Part shown: positions 26,215 to 33,877 of the stretch, in pieces
Layout of the letters: every line of letters starts with the position of its first letter
Position numbering within the stretch: position 1 is the stretch's first letter
Source of the DNA: Deltaproteobacteria bacterium
Lineage (GTDB): Bacteria > Desulfobacterota > Desulfomonilia > UBA1062
Reading direction: 5' to 3'
Length of the DNA: 43,635 bases
NCBI GenBank assembly: GCA_022703355.1
Contig: JAKLDU010000009.1
Coordinates: 1-43,635 of the forward strand
Translations under genes and position numbers: made by a program
Notes under the pieces: generated by a model
Told to the model about the DNA's origin: nothing
The model's database searches: none
The model's input: the letters and a program-made list of their open reading frames with translations, nothing else

Positions 26215-26769
26215 ATGACCATTACTGAAGCGATAGCTAAGAGGAAAAGCTTGCGGGCATACCTGGACAGGCAGATTCCTGCCGACGACCTGGATAAGAT
26301 AATTGAAGCCGGTCGATGTGCCCCCAATGCAGGACCTTTCGGGATATCAGTAATCCGGCGTGCAGACCTTCGCAAGAAGGTAAATGACCGGACACTCGAT
26401 GCCATGATCCACTCTGGCATCGAGTTCCTCCAACAGAGGGCTGCCCTGCCGGGATATCAGCCTCTGTATGGAGCACCCATGCTGATCCTGCTCTCAGCCC
26501 CTGACAACTCTCCCTATGGTGCTCTCAATGCAGCTCTTGCTGCGGAGAACATGCTGCTGGAAGCCACTGCCCGCGGACTCGGGTCATGCTTTCTGGTCAG
26601 TCCAACATTGGCACTGAATGGGGCAAAGAACGGTGATCTTGCAAGGGAGGCAGGCATCCCTGAAGGATACAGCCTCACGTGTGCTGTCATAGTGGGTTAT
26701 GCTGCCGCGGAGGACAAGTATACGGCTCCTGAACGGAGCAGGAAGGGCACAGTAATTTTTGTTGATTAA
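26215..26769 (+). CDS. Nitroreductase-family flavoprotein
   Basis: A 184-residue FMN-dependent oxidoreductase of the nitroreductase superfamily. It has the family N-terminus (ITEAIAKRKSLRAYLDRQIP, with the FMN-contact R-K-S-x-R), AGRCAPNAGPFG, the central ALNAALAAENMLLEATARGLGSCFL, and IPEGYSLTCAVIVGY. The ATG at 26215 lies 7 bases after AAGGAGG; a TTG at 26209 is a poorer choice. The substrate cannot be told from sequence: the superfamily reduces nitro compounds, quinones or other substrates. It is alone on its transcript in the AT-richer region. Confidence 0.9.
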   Translation: MTITEAIAKRKSLRAYLDRQIPADDLDKIIEAGRCAPNAGPFGISVIRRADLRKKVNDRTLDAMIHSGIEFLQQRAALPGYQPLYGAPMLILLSAPDNSPYGALNAALAAENMLLEATARGLGSCFLVSPTLALNGAKNGDLAREAGIPEGYSLTCAVIVGYAAAEDKYTAPERSRKGTVIFVD

Positions 26770-26827
26770 GAGGGAACCCTCATCTTACATAATGGGAAGG
26801 AGAGTTTATCCCCACTTCATATGACTA
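26770..26827. other. Short gap after the nitroreductase
   Basis: No gene or clear terminator is seen. It separates the nitroreductase from the convergent DsbA-like remnant. Confidence 0.3.
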
Positions 26828-27022
26828 TTATCCGGGTGGCTCTATTTTATTGAACAGACCTTTAAAGGCTTCGATTGGTTGTGCACCTGCAATTTCATCG
26901 TGATCACTGACGAGGAAAGTTGGAACCCCTGTAAGCATAATCCGGGTAGGTTCAATAAAAGCACTTTCAGGGAAAAGGGGATAGAACTGGCCGACTGAAA
27001 AATGAGGGCAAAAAACATGCAA
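26828..27022 (-). pseudogene. Remnant of a DsbA/FrnE-family oxidoreductase
   Basis: The last ~32 codons (LTGVPTFLVSDHDEIAGAQP then IEAFKGLFNKI) match the C-terminal end of DsbA/FrnE thioredoxin-like proteins, including the cis-Pro loop GVPTF and the GAQP motif. The rest of the domain, including the redox CxxC and helical insert, is missing. The ~30 residues in front (VFCPHFSVGQFYPLFPESAF) are unrelated, and an in-frame stop occurs about 30 bases upstream of the nearest TTG start. No ribosome site is seen. It is best read as a decayed fragment left by a rearrangement. Confidence 0.55.
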
Positions 27023-27103
27023 AATAATTTCTTCTACATAATAAAATCCTTATCATTATAAGCTTCATCTAAAATTATGACAAAGTCATGAAGGAGGCAT
27101 AAT

Positions 27104-27175
27104 ATGGAAAATTGTTTAGAGTGTATAAAAAATGGTGGCGGTGAAGGCTGTTTACCGTTATGTAACTTAAATTAA
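27104..27175 (+). CDS. 23-residue Cys-rich microprotein
   Basis: A very short gene with full expression signals: AAGGAGG at 27091-27097, ATG 7 bases later, stop TAA at 27173-27175, and a terminator right behind. The peptide begins MENCLECIKN, continues GGGEG and ends CLPLCNLN, so it has Cys at 4, 7, 16 and 20 (C-x2-C ... C-x3-C). Roles I can imagine are metal binding or a precursor peptide, but no modifying enzyme is adjacent. A small hairpin (ATGAC/GTCAT, 27077-27089) lies just before the ribosome site. It is not a fragment of any gene I recognise. Confidence 0.6.
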   Translation: MENCLECIKNGGGEGCLPLCNLN

Positions 27176-27176
27176 A

Positions 27177-27212
27177 ACAAAAAAGGGGGAATTAATAATT
27201 CCCCCTTTTCAT
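27177..27212 (+). terminator. Terminator behind the microprotein gene
   Basis: GGGGGAATT (27185-27193) pairs with AATTCCCCC (27197-27205), and flanking AAAA/TTTT extends the stem to 13 base pairs. A-rich DNA before and T-rich after allow it to act on both strands. Confidence 0.85.
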
Positions 27213-27416
27213 ATTGCTTCCTTGCCGTCAGAAAGCTCTCCACTCAAATCTACAAGCCCGATGGCATAAACGAATGCAGCAGGGATGCCTGTTCTGTCGA
27301 GCGAGCCGATGGTCAGGGTTTCGGAACGGGACAAGCAATTGGATAGGGGTGAGATCACGGACCGGTAAGGATATTCGGGAAGGATCAGACAGACGTTCCA
27401 GGCAGGAGGTGATGGC
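27213..27416. other. Gap before the small membrane protein
   Basis: A plus-strand frame (27214-27420) is open but has no ribosome site or recognisable sequence. Its stop overlaps the next start as ATGA, which may be chance. No RNA gene is seen. GC content returns toward the chromosomal level here. Confidence 0.35.
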
Positions 27417-27623
27417 ATGAAGCTGATGAGAACAAAGGTGTGGAAGCCGGGTGACATAGTACTTCTGAAGTGGTGTTGCATCATGTTCGGACTGGTGTTC
27501 GGTTCATTTTTAACCGGCCTTGTGAAAAGACACCGACTGCTCCTCACCGTCACGGCCATCCTGTTGGCAGTCAAACCTGCACGAGCCTATTTCTCGGGAG
27601 AAGAAGCTCAACAACCCTCATAG
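27417..27623 (+). CDS. Small single-span membrane protein
   Basis: A 68-residue protein. A near-ideal AGGAGGTGAT ribosome site lies just before the ATG. One hydrophobic segment (LLKWCCIMFGLVFGSFLTGLV, residues ~16-36) with positive charges on both sides suggests an inner-membrane anchor; a second, weaker one follows (LLLTVTAILLAV). The soluble ends are short. It precedes the flavin reductase by 40 bases in the same direction, so the two could be co-expressed. No known family was recognised. Confidence 0.65.
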   Translation: MKLMRTKVWKPGDIVLLKWCCIMFGLVFGSFLTGLVKRHRLLLTVTAILLAVKPARAYFSGEEAQQPS

Positions 27624-27663
27624 ACAATTGTGAGGGTGATCTTGCCGGGATGGGAGGGCACAC

Positions 27664-28209
27664 ATGAAAAAAATGCGGATGAGCAGGGCATTCACACTGA
27701 TTGAATCCGGACCGGTCGTTCTCATTACGACCAACGATGGACACAGGAACAATATCATGACGATCTCGTGGACCATGGTGGTGGACTTTACACCGGTATT
27801 TGCCATGACCACCGGGCCCTGGAACCATTCCTTTGCCGCCCTTCAGAAAACGAGGGAGTGCGTCATTTCGATTCCCACGGTCGACATGCTCGACAAGGTC
27901 GTCGGGGTGGGAACCTGCTCCGGCGCCGATACGGACAAATTTGAAAAGTTCACGTTGACCCCCGTGAAGGGAAAGCATGTCAAAGCGCCTTTGATAAAAG
28001 AATGCCTGGCGAACATCGAGTGCACAGTGATCGACATCGTCAAAGACCACAACATCATCGTCCTCGAAGGTGTTGCGGCCTATTTCGATGATTCACGAAA
28101 AGAGAAGCGGACTGTCCACGCAGTCGGGGATGGAACTTTTATCGTGGACGGGCGGAAACTGAACCGAAAGAAGATGATGTCGTCAAAGCTTCCCGCCGGG
28201 CTTTCGTGA
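27664..28209 (+). CDS. Flavin reductase-family protein (flavoredoxin-like)
   Basis: A 181-residue FMN-binding split-barrel protein of the flavin reductase/DIM6 family; flavoredoxins of this family serve electron transfer in sulfate reducers. Seen: GPVVLITTNDGHRNNIMTISW (the FMN-binding N-terminal strand pair), FAMTTGPWNHSFAAL, ECVISIPT, DKVVGVGTCSG and LANIECTV. The ATG follows GGGAGGGC. It could instead be a free reductase supplying reduced flavin. Neighbours (TusA, YedE, small membrane protein) do not identify the partner. Confidence 0.88.
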   Translation: MKKMRMSRAFTLIESGPVVLITTNDGHRNNIMTISWTMVVDFTPVFAMTTGPWNHSFAALQKTRECVISIPTVDMLDKVVGVGTCSGADTDKFEKFTLTPVKGKHVKAPLIKECLANIECTVIDIVKDHNIIVLEGVAAYFDDSRKEKRTVHAVGDGTFIVDGRKLNRKKMMSSKLPAGLS

Positions 28210-28336
28210 TCGACCTTGGGAAGTATGATTTTAACCGATACTTCCGCTCATTGAGATCCGCGAAGGGCGTCTCCCGTTTCAGGAAACTGTATACCATCAC
28301 CTGGAATCATCAGTTCCTGGGCCAGATACACTGGGC

Positions 28337-28555
28337 TCAATCTTTTTTTACGAGAATACGGTAACCATCCCCATCAGGTTCAATTGACCCGACGACCCAA
28401 TGATTGCTGCGAGCGGCACGAGAGACATTTTCCTTTGCAGTATCTGTGTCCACCAGGATGGTGAATTCACCTGATGCCATTTCCTTCATCTTTGCCGTAA
28501 CCAGGATGACCGGCTGAGGACACGATAGACCACGTGCATCGATAATATTTTTCAT
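28337..28555 (-). CDS. TusA-family sulfur/selenium carrier
   Basis: A 72-residue TusA/SirA/YedF-like protein with the conserved DARGLSCPQP motif; Cys12 is the persulfide (or selenyl) carrier. The fold pattern VILVTAKMKEM and FTILVDTDTAKENV is typical. It ends about 10 bases upstream-side of the YedE gene on the same strand, which is transcribed first. TusA proteins next to YedE are associated with selenium metabolism, although sulfur transfer is possible too. An AGGAGG ribosome site lies before the ATG. Confidence 0.93.
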   Translation of the reverse strand: MKNIIDARGLSCPQPVILVTAKMKEMASGEFTILVDTDTAKENVSRAARSNHWVVGSIEPDGDGYRILVKKD

Positions 28556-28566
28556 GGTGATCCTCC

Positions 28567-29658
28567 CTAAGTGAGCTTTTCCCGCATGGTGAAACCAATG
28601 AACAGGCAGGCGGCAAAACCGGTCACCAGGGCAGCCATGCCGTGCGGACCGATCCCCTGAGGCGAGCTGGCCAGGCCGAAATTATGGGCAAGGCCGGCAC
28701 CGACAATCATGCCGACCACGAAGACAGCAGCATCTCCGTCTCCCTCGCCTGCCAGAAAAAGCTGCCGCCCTGGACATCCACCTGCCAGTGCGAAGGCCAG
28801 GCCCGCAAGTGCCATGCCGAGGAAGTTCCATACATGTTGAGTGTGGGCCACGGGCTGCCCCATAAACCCGGGATGAAACTGACCGAGAACCAGATTGGCA
28901 ATGAGGGCTGCTATCAGCAAGGCAAGGATACCCGAGAACAAATGCACCTGTCGGAAGAGTATCAGATCCCGGATGGCGCCCATGGTGCAGAAGCGGCTGC
29001 GCTGGGCCAGAAAACCGATTCCCAGCCCGACTGCCAGGGAGATAAAGAGCGGTGCATGCATTGACCCCGGACCCTTGATACTGGAGAAGATGATGCCGTT
29101 TTTGGGCTGGCCCTCCAAGACCGGGAATATTATTGCCAGGATCAGGAGCCCAAGCATAATCAGGGGCAGGACCAGACCTGTCGCAGGACGGCTCTTTTCT
29201 GAACGTCCAAGGGTATACCCGCTCCTGAGGAACATGGTCCCGATGAAGATTCCGAATGCAAGCCCAGTCAGGCCTGTAATTGCATTAAGGTCTCCACCGG
29301 ACAGCCTGAGCAATGCACGCCAGGGACATCCCAGGAAAATAAGAGCCCCGATCATGGCAAAGACCCCAAGAACAAAACGTATGATGGGAGCGGAACCTCC
29401 ACGTGGCCTGAATTCTCTGAAGATCAGGGCAGCCAGGAGCGACCCCAACACAAAGCCCATGATTTCCGGCCGCAGGTACTGCACCACTTCGGCACGGTGC
29501 AGGCCGATGGCCCCAGCAATATCGCGCTCGAAACACGCGACGCAGATGCCCATATTGCCAGGATTCCCCAACTTCTGCAGAACCGGCGCAAGAATTCCGA
29601 TAACTGCACCCACGCCGACAATGCCCCATGACAACGACAGGATATTTCGCCCCTTCAT
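28567..29658 (-). CDS. yedE: YedE-type membrane protein, probable selenium transporter
   Basis: A 363-residue polytopic protein with about ten hydrophobic segments. YeeE/YedE hallmarks are present: GNMGICVACFERDIAGA, FLGCPWRALLRLSGGD, RSRFCTMGAIRD, and GGCPGRQLFLAGEGDGDA, each with a conserved Cys thought to pass chalcogen across the membrane. The long two-lobed form with CVACFERD and GCPWR corresponds to the selenium-associated YedE group, and the TusA gene follows in the same unit. The exact substrate (selenium versus thiosulfate) is inferred. No signal peptide. Confidence 0.9.
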   Translation of the reverse strand: MKGRNILSLSWGIVGVGAVIGILAPVLQKLGNPGNMGICVACFERDIAGAIGLHRAEVVQYLRPEIMGFVLGSLLAALIFREFRPRGGSAPIIRFVLGVFAMIGALIFLGCPWRALLRLSGGDLNAITGLTGLAFGIFIGTMFLRSGYTLGRSEKSRPATGLVLPLIMLGLLILAIIFPVLEGQPKNGIIFSSIKGPGSMHAPLFISLAVGLGIGFLAQRSRFCTMGAIRDLILFRQVHLFSGILALLIAALIANLVLGQFHPGFMGQPVAHTQHVWNFLGMALAGLAFALAGGCPGRQLFLAGEGDGDAAVFVVGMIVGAGLAHNFGLASSPQGIGPHGMAALVTGFAACLFIGFTMREKLT

Positions 29659-29815
29659 TCCCGGATCCTCCCACTGTTTCAGCCATTATTCCCATCCGCA
29701 AGATCGGACGGTATCGGGTTTCTTGCGGATAGCACAAAAGGACTCTTTGGCTTATAACTACAGGAATGGAAATGGATAAGTACAATATCTTGTTTGCATA
29801 AGAGTAATACAAATA

Positions 29816-29828
29816 TTCATTTAATGAA
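29816..29828. promoter_or_regulatory. Palindrome in the yedE/mop divergent region
   Basis: TTCATT and AATGAA flank one central T, 18 bases before the Mop start, in an AT-rich divergent gap (29659-29845). It could be an operator. A TTGTTT/TATTCA pair with an 18-base spacer just overlaps it. Confidence 0.35.
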
Positions 29829-29845
29829 CAACAAAGTGAGTAGTC

Positions 29846-30055
29846 ATGAAATACGGGGCACGAAACGATATCAAGGCAAAGGTGAAGTCTGTACAGAAAG
29901 GCGACATCATGACCCTGGTGAAACTCGAGGAGATCAAGGCATCCGAAATGGCTTCCGTTCTCACCACCGAATCGGCCGAAGCCATGGGCCTCAAACCCGG
30001 GGATGCCATAGAGCTCATCATCAAGGCCATACACGTGTTGCCGGTCAAAGAATAG
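29846..30055 (+). CDS. Free-standing Mop/TOBE molybdate-binding domain
   Basis: A 69-residue molbindin-like protein binding molybdate or tungstate in an oligomer. It has the Mop opening KYGARNDIKAKVKSVQKGDIMTLVKLE and the second half VLTTESAEAMGLKPGDAIELIIKAIHVL. Length is that of a single Mop domain. The ATG has only a weak ribosome site (GTGAG). The ModC ATPase in this window lacks the C-terminal Mop domain usual in ModC, so this separate protein could supply molybdate sensing or storage. Confidence 0.9.
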   Translation: MKYGARNDIKAKVKSVQKGDIMTLVKLEEIKASEMASVLTTESAEAMGLKPGDAIELIIKAIHVLPVKE

Positions 30056-30314
30056 ACGGGAGAACCTCGATCATAAGCTGAGAATACCCCCTTCGATCGA
30101 ATGGCCGGATTCTTCCGCCATGCCGACGGTGGCGCGTCAGGCGGTCGAGCAGAAGATCTCCATCGCATGAGGCTGCCTCCAGTCGGGGTGGATCCGGGGA
30201 AACCCCTCACCGGCACCTGCCAGGAAACACCGGCCAAAGATTCCCCCGGTCCGGATGTGCCCCTCCTGCTTCCCGCCGGTTGGCCTGCCCGGCACCGTGT
30301 GATATACGCCTGTC
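30056..30314. other. Gap upstream of the DJ-1 gene
   Basis: No gene is supported. TTGGCC (30280-30285), 17 bases, and TATACG (30303-30308) form a possible promoter that ends only 6 bases before the next ATG, suggesting a very short or absent leader. Confidence 0.35.
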
Positions 30315-30905
30315 ATGAAGAACGTGCTCATCCTGCTCGCACAGGGTTTCGAGGCGTACGAGGGGGCGGCGTTCACCGACGTGCTCGGCTGGGCCGACGC
30401 CTTCGGAAACGAGCGCATACGGACGGTCGCCGCCGGTCTGCACCGCGAGGTGATGTGCGCCTTCGGCCTGAGGGTGAGAACCGACGCCCTGCTCGGTGAG
30501 CTGGACCTCGACCCCTTCGACGCCCTGGCCATCCCCGGGGGCTTCGGCAGGGCGGGCTTCTACCGGGACGCCTTCTCGGAAGAGTTCCTGGGCGCGATCA
30601 CCCGTTTCCACGAAAGGCGCAAACCCGTCGCCTCGGTGTGCGTGGCCTCGCTCAGCCTCGGGAAGAGCGGCATCCTCAAGGGCAGGCCCGCCACCACCTA
30701 CCTCCTGGAGGAGCGCAAAAAGGAGCAGCTCGCCCGCATGGGCGCCCTCGTGCAGGAACAAGAGATCGTGGTGGACGGCCATCTCATCACGTCTTCCGCC
30801 CCGGGCAACGCCATCGACGTGGCGTTTCTGCTCCTCGGGATGCTCACCTCGGAAGAAAACGCGGCCCGCGTCCGCAGCCTCATGGGGATGGCGGGGCCGG
30901 CCTGA
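30315..30905 (+). CDS. DJ-1/PfpI-family protein
   Basis: A 196-residue DJ-1 superfamily protein. It has the start MKNVLILLAQGFEAYEGA with the conserved Glu, GLRVRTDALL, the DALAIPGGFG loop, and the nucleophile elbow SVCVASLSLG with Cys109, then VVDGHLITSSAPGNAIDVAF. Relatives act on glyoxals or guard against protein damage; which applies here is not evident. No Shine-Dalgarno sequence precedes the ATG. It converges with pckG and probably ends at the same hairpin region. Confidence 0.9.
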   Translation: MKNVLILLAQGFEAYEGAAFTDVLGWADAFGNERIRTVAAGLHREVMCAFGLRVRTDALLGELDLDPFDALAIPGGFGRAGFYRDAFSEEFLGAITRFHERRKPVASVCVASLSLGKSGILKGRPATTYLLEERKKEQLARMGALVQEQEIVVDGHLITSSAPGNAIDVAFLLLGMLTSEENAARVRSLMGMAGPA

Positions 30906-30939
30906 TCGCTTCTGCCGGCATTCCCCCGCGAGGGGCGTG

Positions 30940-30979
30940 AAAAATAAAGAAGGGGCGCCGCCCGACGGACAGCGCCCCT
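30940..30979 (-). terminator. Rho-independent terminator of pckG
   Basis: AGGGGCGC and GCGCCCCT (30951-30958 with 30972-30979) pair around a 13-base loop; on the minus strand the stem is followed by TCTTTATTTTT. Confidence 0.88.
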
Positions 30980-31003
30980 GGGTAGTGCGATTCCTGCCTT
31001 GTC

Positions 31004-32791
31004 TCAGCCGAGCCGCTTCGCGAGCCCCTCGAGCTGCGCCTTCATCCGCGGGGGGAGCCGGTCCCCGAACTGGGCGAAGTGCTTCTCCAGGCTCGGGATC
31101 TCTGCCTTCCACGCGGCCGTGTCCACGGCGAGGATCTCCTTCATGTTCTCCCCGGGCACGTCCAGGCCTTCGAGGTCGAGGGCGCCCTCCTCGGGCAGGA
31201 GGCCTATCGCGGTCTTCCGGGCGCCGGCCCGGCCGTCGATGCGCTCGCACATCCACTTGAGGACGCGGCTGTTCTCGCCGAAGCCCGGCCAGAGGAACTT
31301 GCCCGCCGCGCTCTTGCGGAACCAGTTGACGTAGAAGATCCGCGGGGCCTTGTCGCCCAGCCTGTCGCCCATGTCGAGCCAGTGCTGGAAGTAGTCGGCC
31401 ATGTTGTAGCCGCAGAAGGGCTTCATGGCGAAGGGGTCGCGCCTCAGGTCGCCCACGGAGCCGATGTTGGCCGCCGTGGTCTCGGAGGAGGCCGTGGCGC
31501 CGAGAAACACCCCGTGGTCCCAGCTGAAGGCCTCGTTCACCAGGGGCACCACGCCCGCTCGCCGGCCGCCGAAGACGAAGATGTCGATGGGCACGCCCTC
31601 GGGCTTCTCCCAGTCCGTGCATATGCAGGGGCACTGCCGGGCGGGCGCGGTGAACCGGGCGTTGGGGTGGGCCGCCACTTCCGTGCTGCCGGGTGTCCAG
31701 TCCCTGCCCTTCCAGTCGATGGCGTGGGCGGGCACAGGCCCGTCGAAGCCCTCCCACCAGATGTCGCCGTCGTCGGTGAGAGCGCAGTTGGTGAAGATGA
31801 TGTTCTCGTGGAGGGTGTCCATGGCCATGGGGTTCGAGTCGTAGGAGGTGCCCGGCGCCACGCCGAAGAAGCCCGCCTCGGGATTGATGGCGTAGAGCCT
31901 GCCGTCCGGCCCGATCTTCATCCAGGCGATGTCGTCGCCGACGGTCTCGCACTTCCAGCCTTCCACCGTGCACTGGAGCATGGCCAGGTTGGTCTTGCCG
32001 CAGGCGGACGGGAACGCCGCCGCGATGTGGTACTGCTTGCCCCCGGGGCTCGTAAGCCTGAGGATGAGCATGTGCTCCGCCATCCAGCCCTCCTTCCTCG
32101 CCATGGCCGAGGCAATGCGCAGGGCCAGGCACTTCTTGCCCAGAAGCGCGTTGCCCCCGTAGCCCGAGCCGTAGGACCAGATGAGGTTCTCGTCCGGGAA
32201 GTGGCTGATGTACTTTTTCTCGATGGGGGCGCAGGGCCAGGCGGCGTCCTTCTGGCCGGGCTCAAGAGGCGCGCCGATGGAGTGCAGGCAGGGGATGAAC
32301 TCGCCGTCTTCGCCCAGCGCCTCGAGCACCCGGGTGCCCACCCGGGTCATGATGTGCATGTTGCACACCACGTAGGGGCTGTCCGTGATCTCGATGCCGA
32401 TCTTGGCGATGGGGGAGCCGATGGGCCCCATGGAGAAGGGGATCACGTACATGGTGCGGCCCTTCATGCAGCCCCTGTAAAGGCCCTTCATGGTCGCCTT
32501 GAGCTCGTCGGGGGCCACCCAGTTGTTCGTGGGGCCGGCGTCGGCCCGGTCCGGCGTGGAGATGTAGGTCCTATCCTCGACCCGCGCCACGTCGCTGGGG
32601 TCGGAGCGGAACAGGACGCTGTTTGGTCTCTTCTTCAGCGGGGTGGCGCTGCCGCTCTCGAGCATGAGCGCCATCAGCCGGTCGTACTCCCCGGTGCTGC
32701 CGTCGCAGACGTACACTTCATCGGGCCCGCACATGGCGGCCGCTTCGTCGACGAATGCCTGGAGCTTCTCGTGTTTGATACGTGTACTCAT
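31004..32791 (-). CDS. pckG: Phosphoenolpyruvate carboxykinase (GTP)
   Basis: A 595-residue cytoplasmic enzyme interconverting oxaloacetate and PEP with GTP/GDP, for gluconeogenesis or anaplerosis. Motifs: the P-loop [13 protein letters not shown] (kinase-1a with the reactive Cys), [14 protein letters not shown], the guanine-binding region [12 protein letters not shown], and [13 protein letters not shown]. Length is typical of the GTP class. It has its own strong promoter and terminator, so it is monocistronic. The ATG follows GGGGAAG. Confidence 0.97.
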   Translation of the reverse strand: MSTRIKHEKLQAFVDEAAAMCGPDEVYVCDGSTGEYDRLMALMLESGSATPLKKRPNSVLFRSDPSDVARVEDRTYISTPDRADAGPTNNWVAPDELKATMKGLYRGCMKGRTMYVIPFSMGPIGSPIAKIGIEITDSPYVVCNMHIMTRVGTRVLEALGEDGEFIPCLHSIGAPLEPGQKDAAWPCAPIEKKYISHFPDENLIWSYGSGYGGNALLGKKCLALRIASAMARKEGWMAEHMLILRLTSPGGKQYHIAAAFPSACGKTNLAMLQCTVEGWKCETVGDDIAWMKIGPDGRLYAINPEAGFFGVAPGTSYDSNPMAMDTLHENIIFTNCALTDDGDIWWEGFDGPVPAHAIDWKGRDWTPGSTEVAAHPNARFTAPARQCPCICTDWEKPEGVPIDIFVFGGRRAGVVPLVNEAFSWDHGVFLGATASSETTAANIGSVGDLRRDPFAMKPFCGYNMADYFQHWLDMGDRLGDKAPRIFYVNWFRKSAAGKFLWPGFGENSRVLKWMCERIDGRAGARKTAIGLLPEEGALDLEGLDVPGENMKEILAVDTAAWKAEIPSLEKHFAQFGDRLPPRMKAQLEGLAKRLG

Positions 32792-32828
32792 CTACACACT
32801 TCCCCTTTCATCAGAAATCGAGTGACGT

Positions 32829-32857
32829 ATTATACCCAAGGGAGAACCAACTTTCAA
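32829..32857 (-). promoter_or_regulatory. Consensus promoter of pckG
   Basis: On the minus strand TTGAAA (32852-32857), exactly 17 bases, and a perfect TATAAT (32829-32834). The RNA would start about 30 bases before the ATG. Confidence 0.8.
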
Positions 32858-33073
32858 TACGTGTGACACAAATGTTTTGACATGACCGATGGGCCGCATC
32901 CCCCCTGACCCGAATATTTCGCCCTGGCCGATGGGCCAGCCGACCGAATCCCCCTTCTCCGGGGAATCGTTTCAAGCCATCCCCTTCCCGCATTTCTCCC
33001 CGGGGGCGGGGTCCTCACCCTGTTTCACGATCTCACCCCGCCCACATGCCCGTAAGCGCGGCCACATGACCCG
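32858..33073. other. Gap between pckG and the Crp/Fnr gene
   Basis: No gene is supported. Bases 32880-33060 are GC-rich without a clear terminator; two GATGGGCC copies occur near 32888 and 32930. Confidence 0.35.
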
Positions 33074-33769
33074 TCAGTCGGCCGCCTGGTCCCCCTGGGC
33101 CAGGGCCCCGAGCGCGGACCTCTCGAGGATGCGGATGGTCCGGCCGTCCATGCTCAGCACGCCCTCGTCGGACAGCTTGCGGAACACCCGGGACAGGGTC
33201 TCGGGGGTCGCCCCGATGATCTTGGCCAGCTCCCGCTGGGAGAAGGGGAGCTCGAAGGAGTCGCCCTGCCCTTCCTTCGCCAGGGAATGGGTCAAAAAGA
33301 TCGCGAGGCGCTGGGGGATCTCCTGCAGCGAGAGGGCCTCTATGACGGCCAGGGCCTCCTTGAGCCTCCGGGACAGGGCGAGCATGATGCCGAAGAGGAG
33401 CGCCGGCTCCCTGCGGGCCACGCCCTCCATGACCTCCGCCGGGAAGAACAGGATGCGCGTGTCCTCCAGGGCCGTGGCGCTCGCGGGCGAGTACTCGTCG
33501 GCAAACGCGGTGAGGCAGAAGAGCTCGCCGGGGCCGAACACGAAGATCGTCTGCTCCCTGCCCTCGGGCGAGCTCTTGAAGATCTTCACCCGTCCCCACA
33601 CCACGAGGTAGAAGCCCGGCGAGTGGGCCATGTCCTCGAAGACCTGCCTGCCGGGCCTGACGCTCTTCTGGCTCGCGCATTGGGCGAGGACCCTCAGCTG
33701 GTCCTCGGGCAGGCCGCCGAACAGGGGTATGTGCCGCAGCACCTCGAAATTGTCCATGCCTTCCCTCAT
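33074..33769 (-). CDS. Crp/Fnr-family regulator with FNR-type DNA-recognition helix
   Basis: A 231-residue transcription factor. Residues ~10-125 form the cyclic-nucleotide-like sensor domain (HIPLFGGLPEDQLRVLAQ, GRQVFEDM, WGRVKIFKSSPEGREQT, FGPGELFCL), followed by the long dimer helix and a winged helix with SQRELAKIIGATPETLSRVFRKL. The E-T-L-S-R helix has the Glu, Ser and Arg that read TTGAT in FNR. The N-terminal Cys cluster of true FNR is absent, so it may sense NO or another signal (Dnr-like) rather than oxygen by an FeS cluster. An FNR box lies 12 bases before its start, suggesting self-control. Confidence 0.93.
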   Translation of the reverse strand: MREGMDNFEVLRHIPLFGGLPEDQLRVLAQCASQKSVRPGRQVFEDMAHSPGFYLVVWGRVKIFKSSPEGREQTIFVFGPGELFCLTAFADEYSPASATALEDTRILFFPAEVMEGVARREPALLFGIMLALSRRLKEALAVIEALSLQEIPQRLAIFLTHSLAKEGQGDSFELPFSQRELAKIIGATPETLSRVFRKLSDEGVLSMDGRTIRILERSALGALAQGDQAAD

Positions 33770-33780
33770 TCAAAGATTCC

Positions 33781-33794
33781 TTGATATGGATCAA
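33781..33794. promoter_or_regulatory. Perfect FNR-type box
   Basis: TTGATATGGATCAA is an exact TTGAT-N4-ATCAA palindrome in the divergent gap between the Crp/Fnr gene and the selenoprotein gene. A TATGGT at 33821-33826 would put the plus-strand RNA start near 33830, so the box is centred about 41-45 bases upstream, the position of class II activation. Confidence 0.75.
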
Positions 33795-33877
33795 TGTGTT
33801 TTTATCCCATCCGGGCGAGATATGGTAATGAAAATTCCTGCAGGCCAGGAAAAACCATCCCAAGGAGGAAACCGCCC

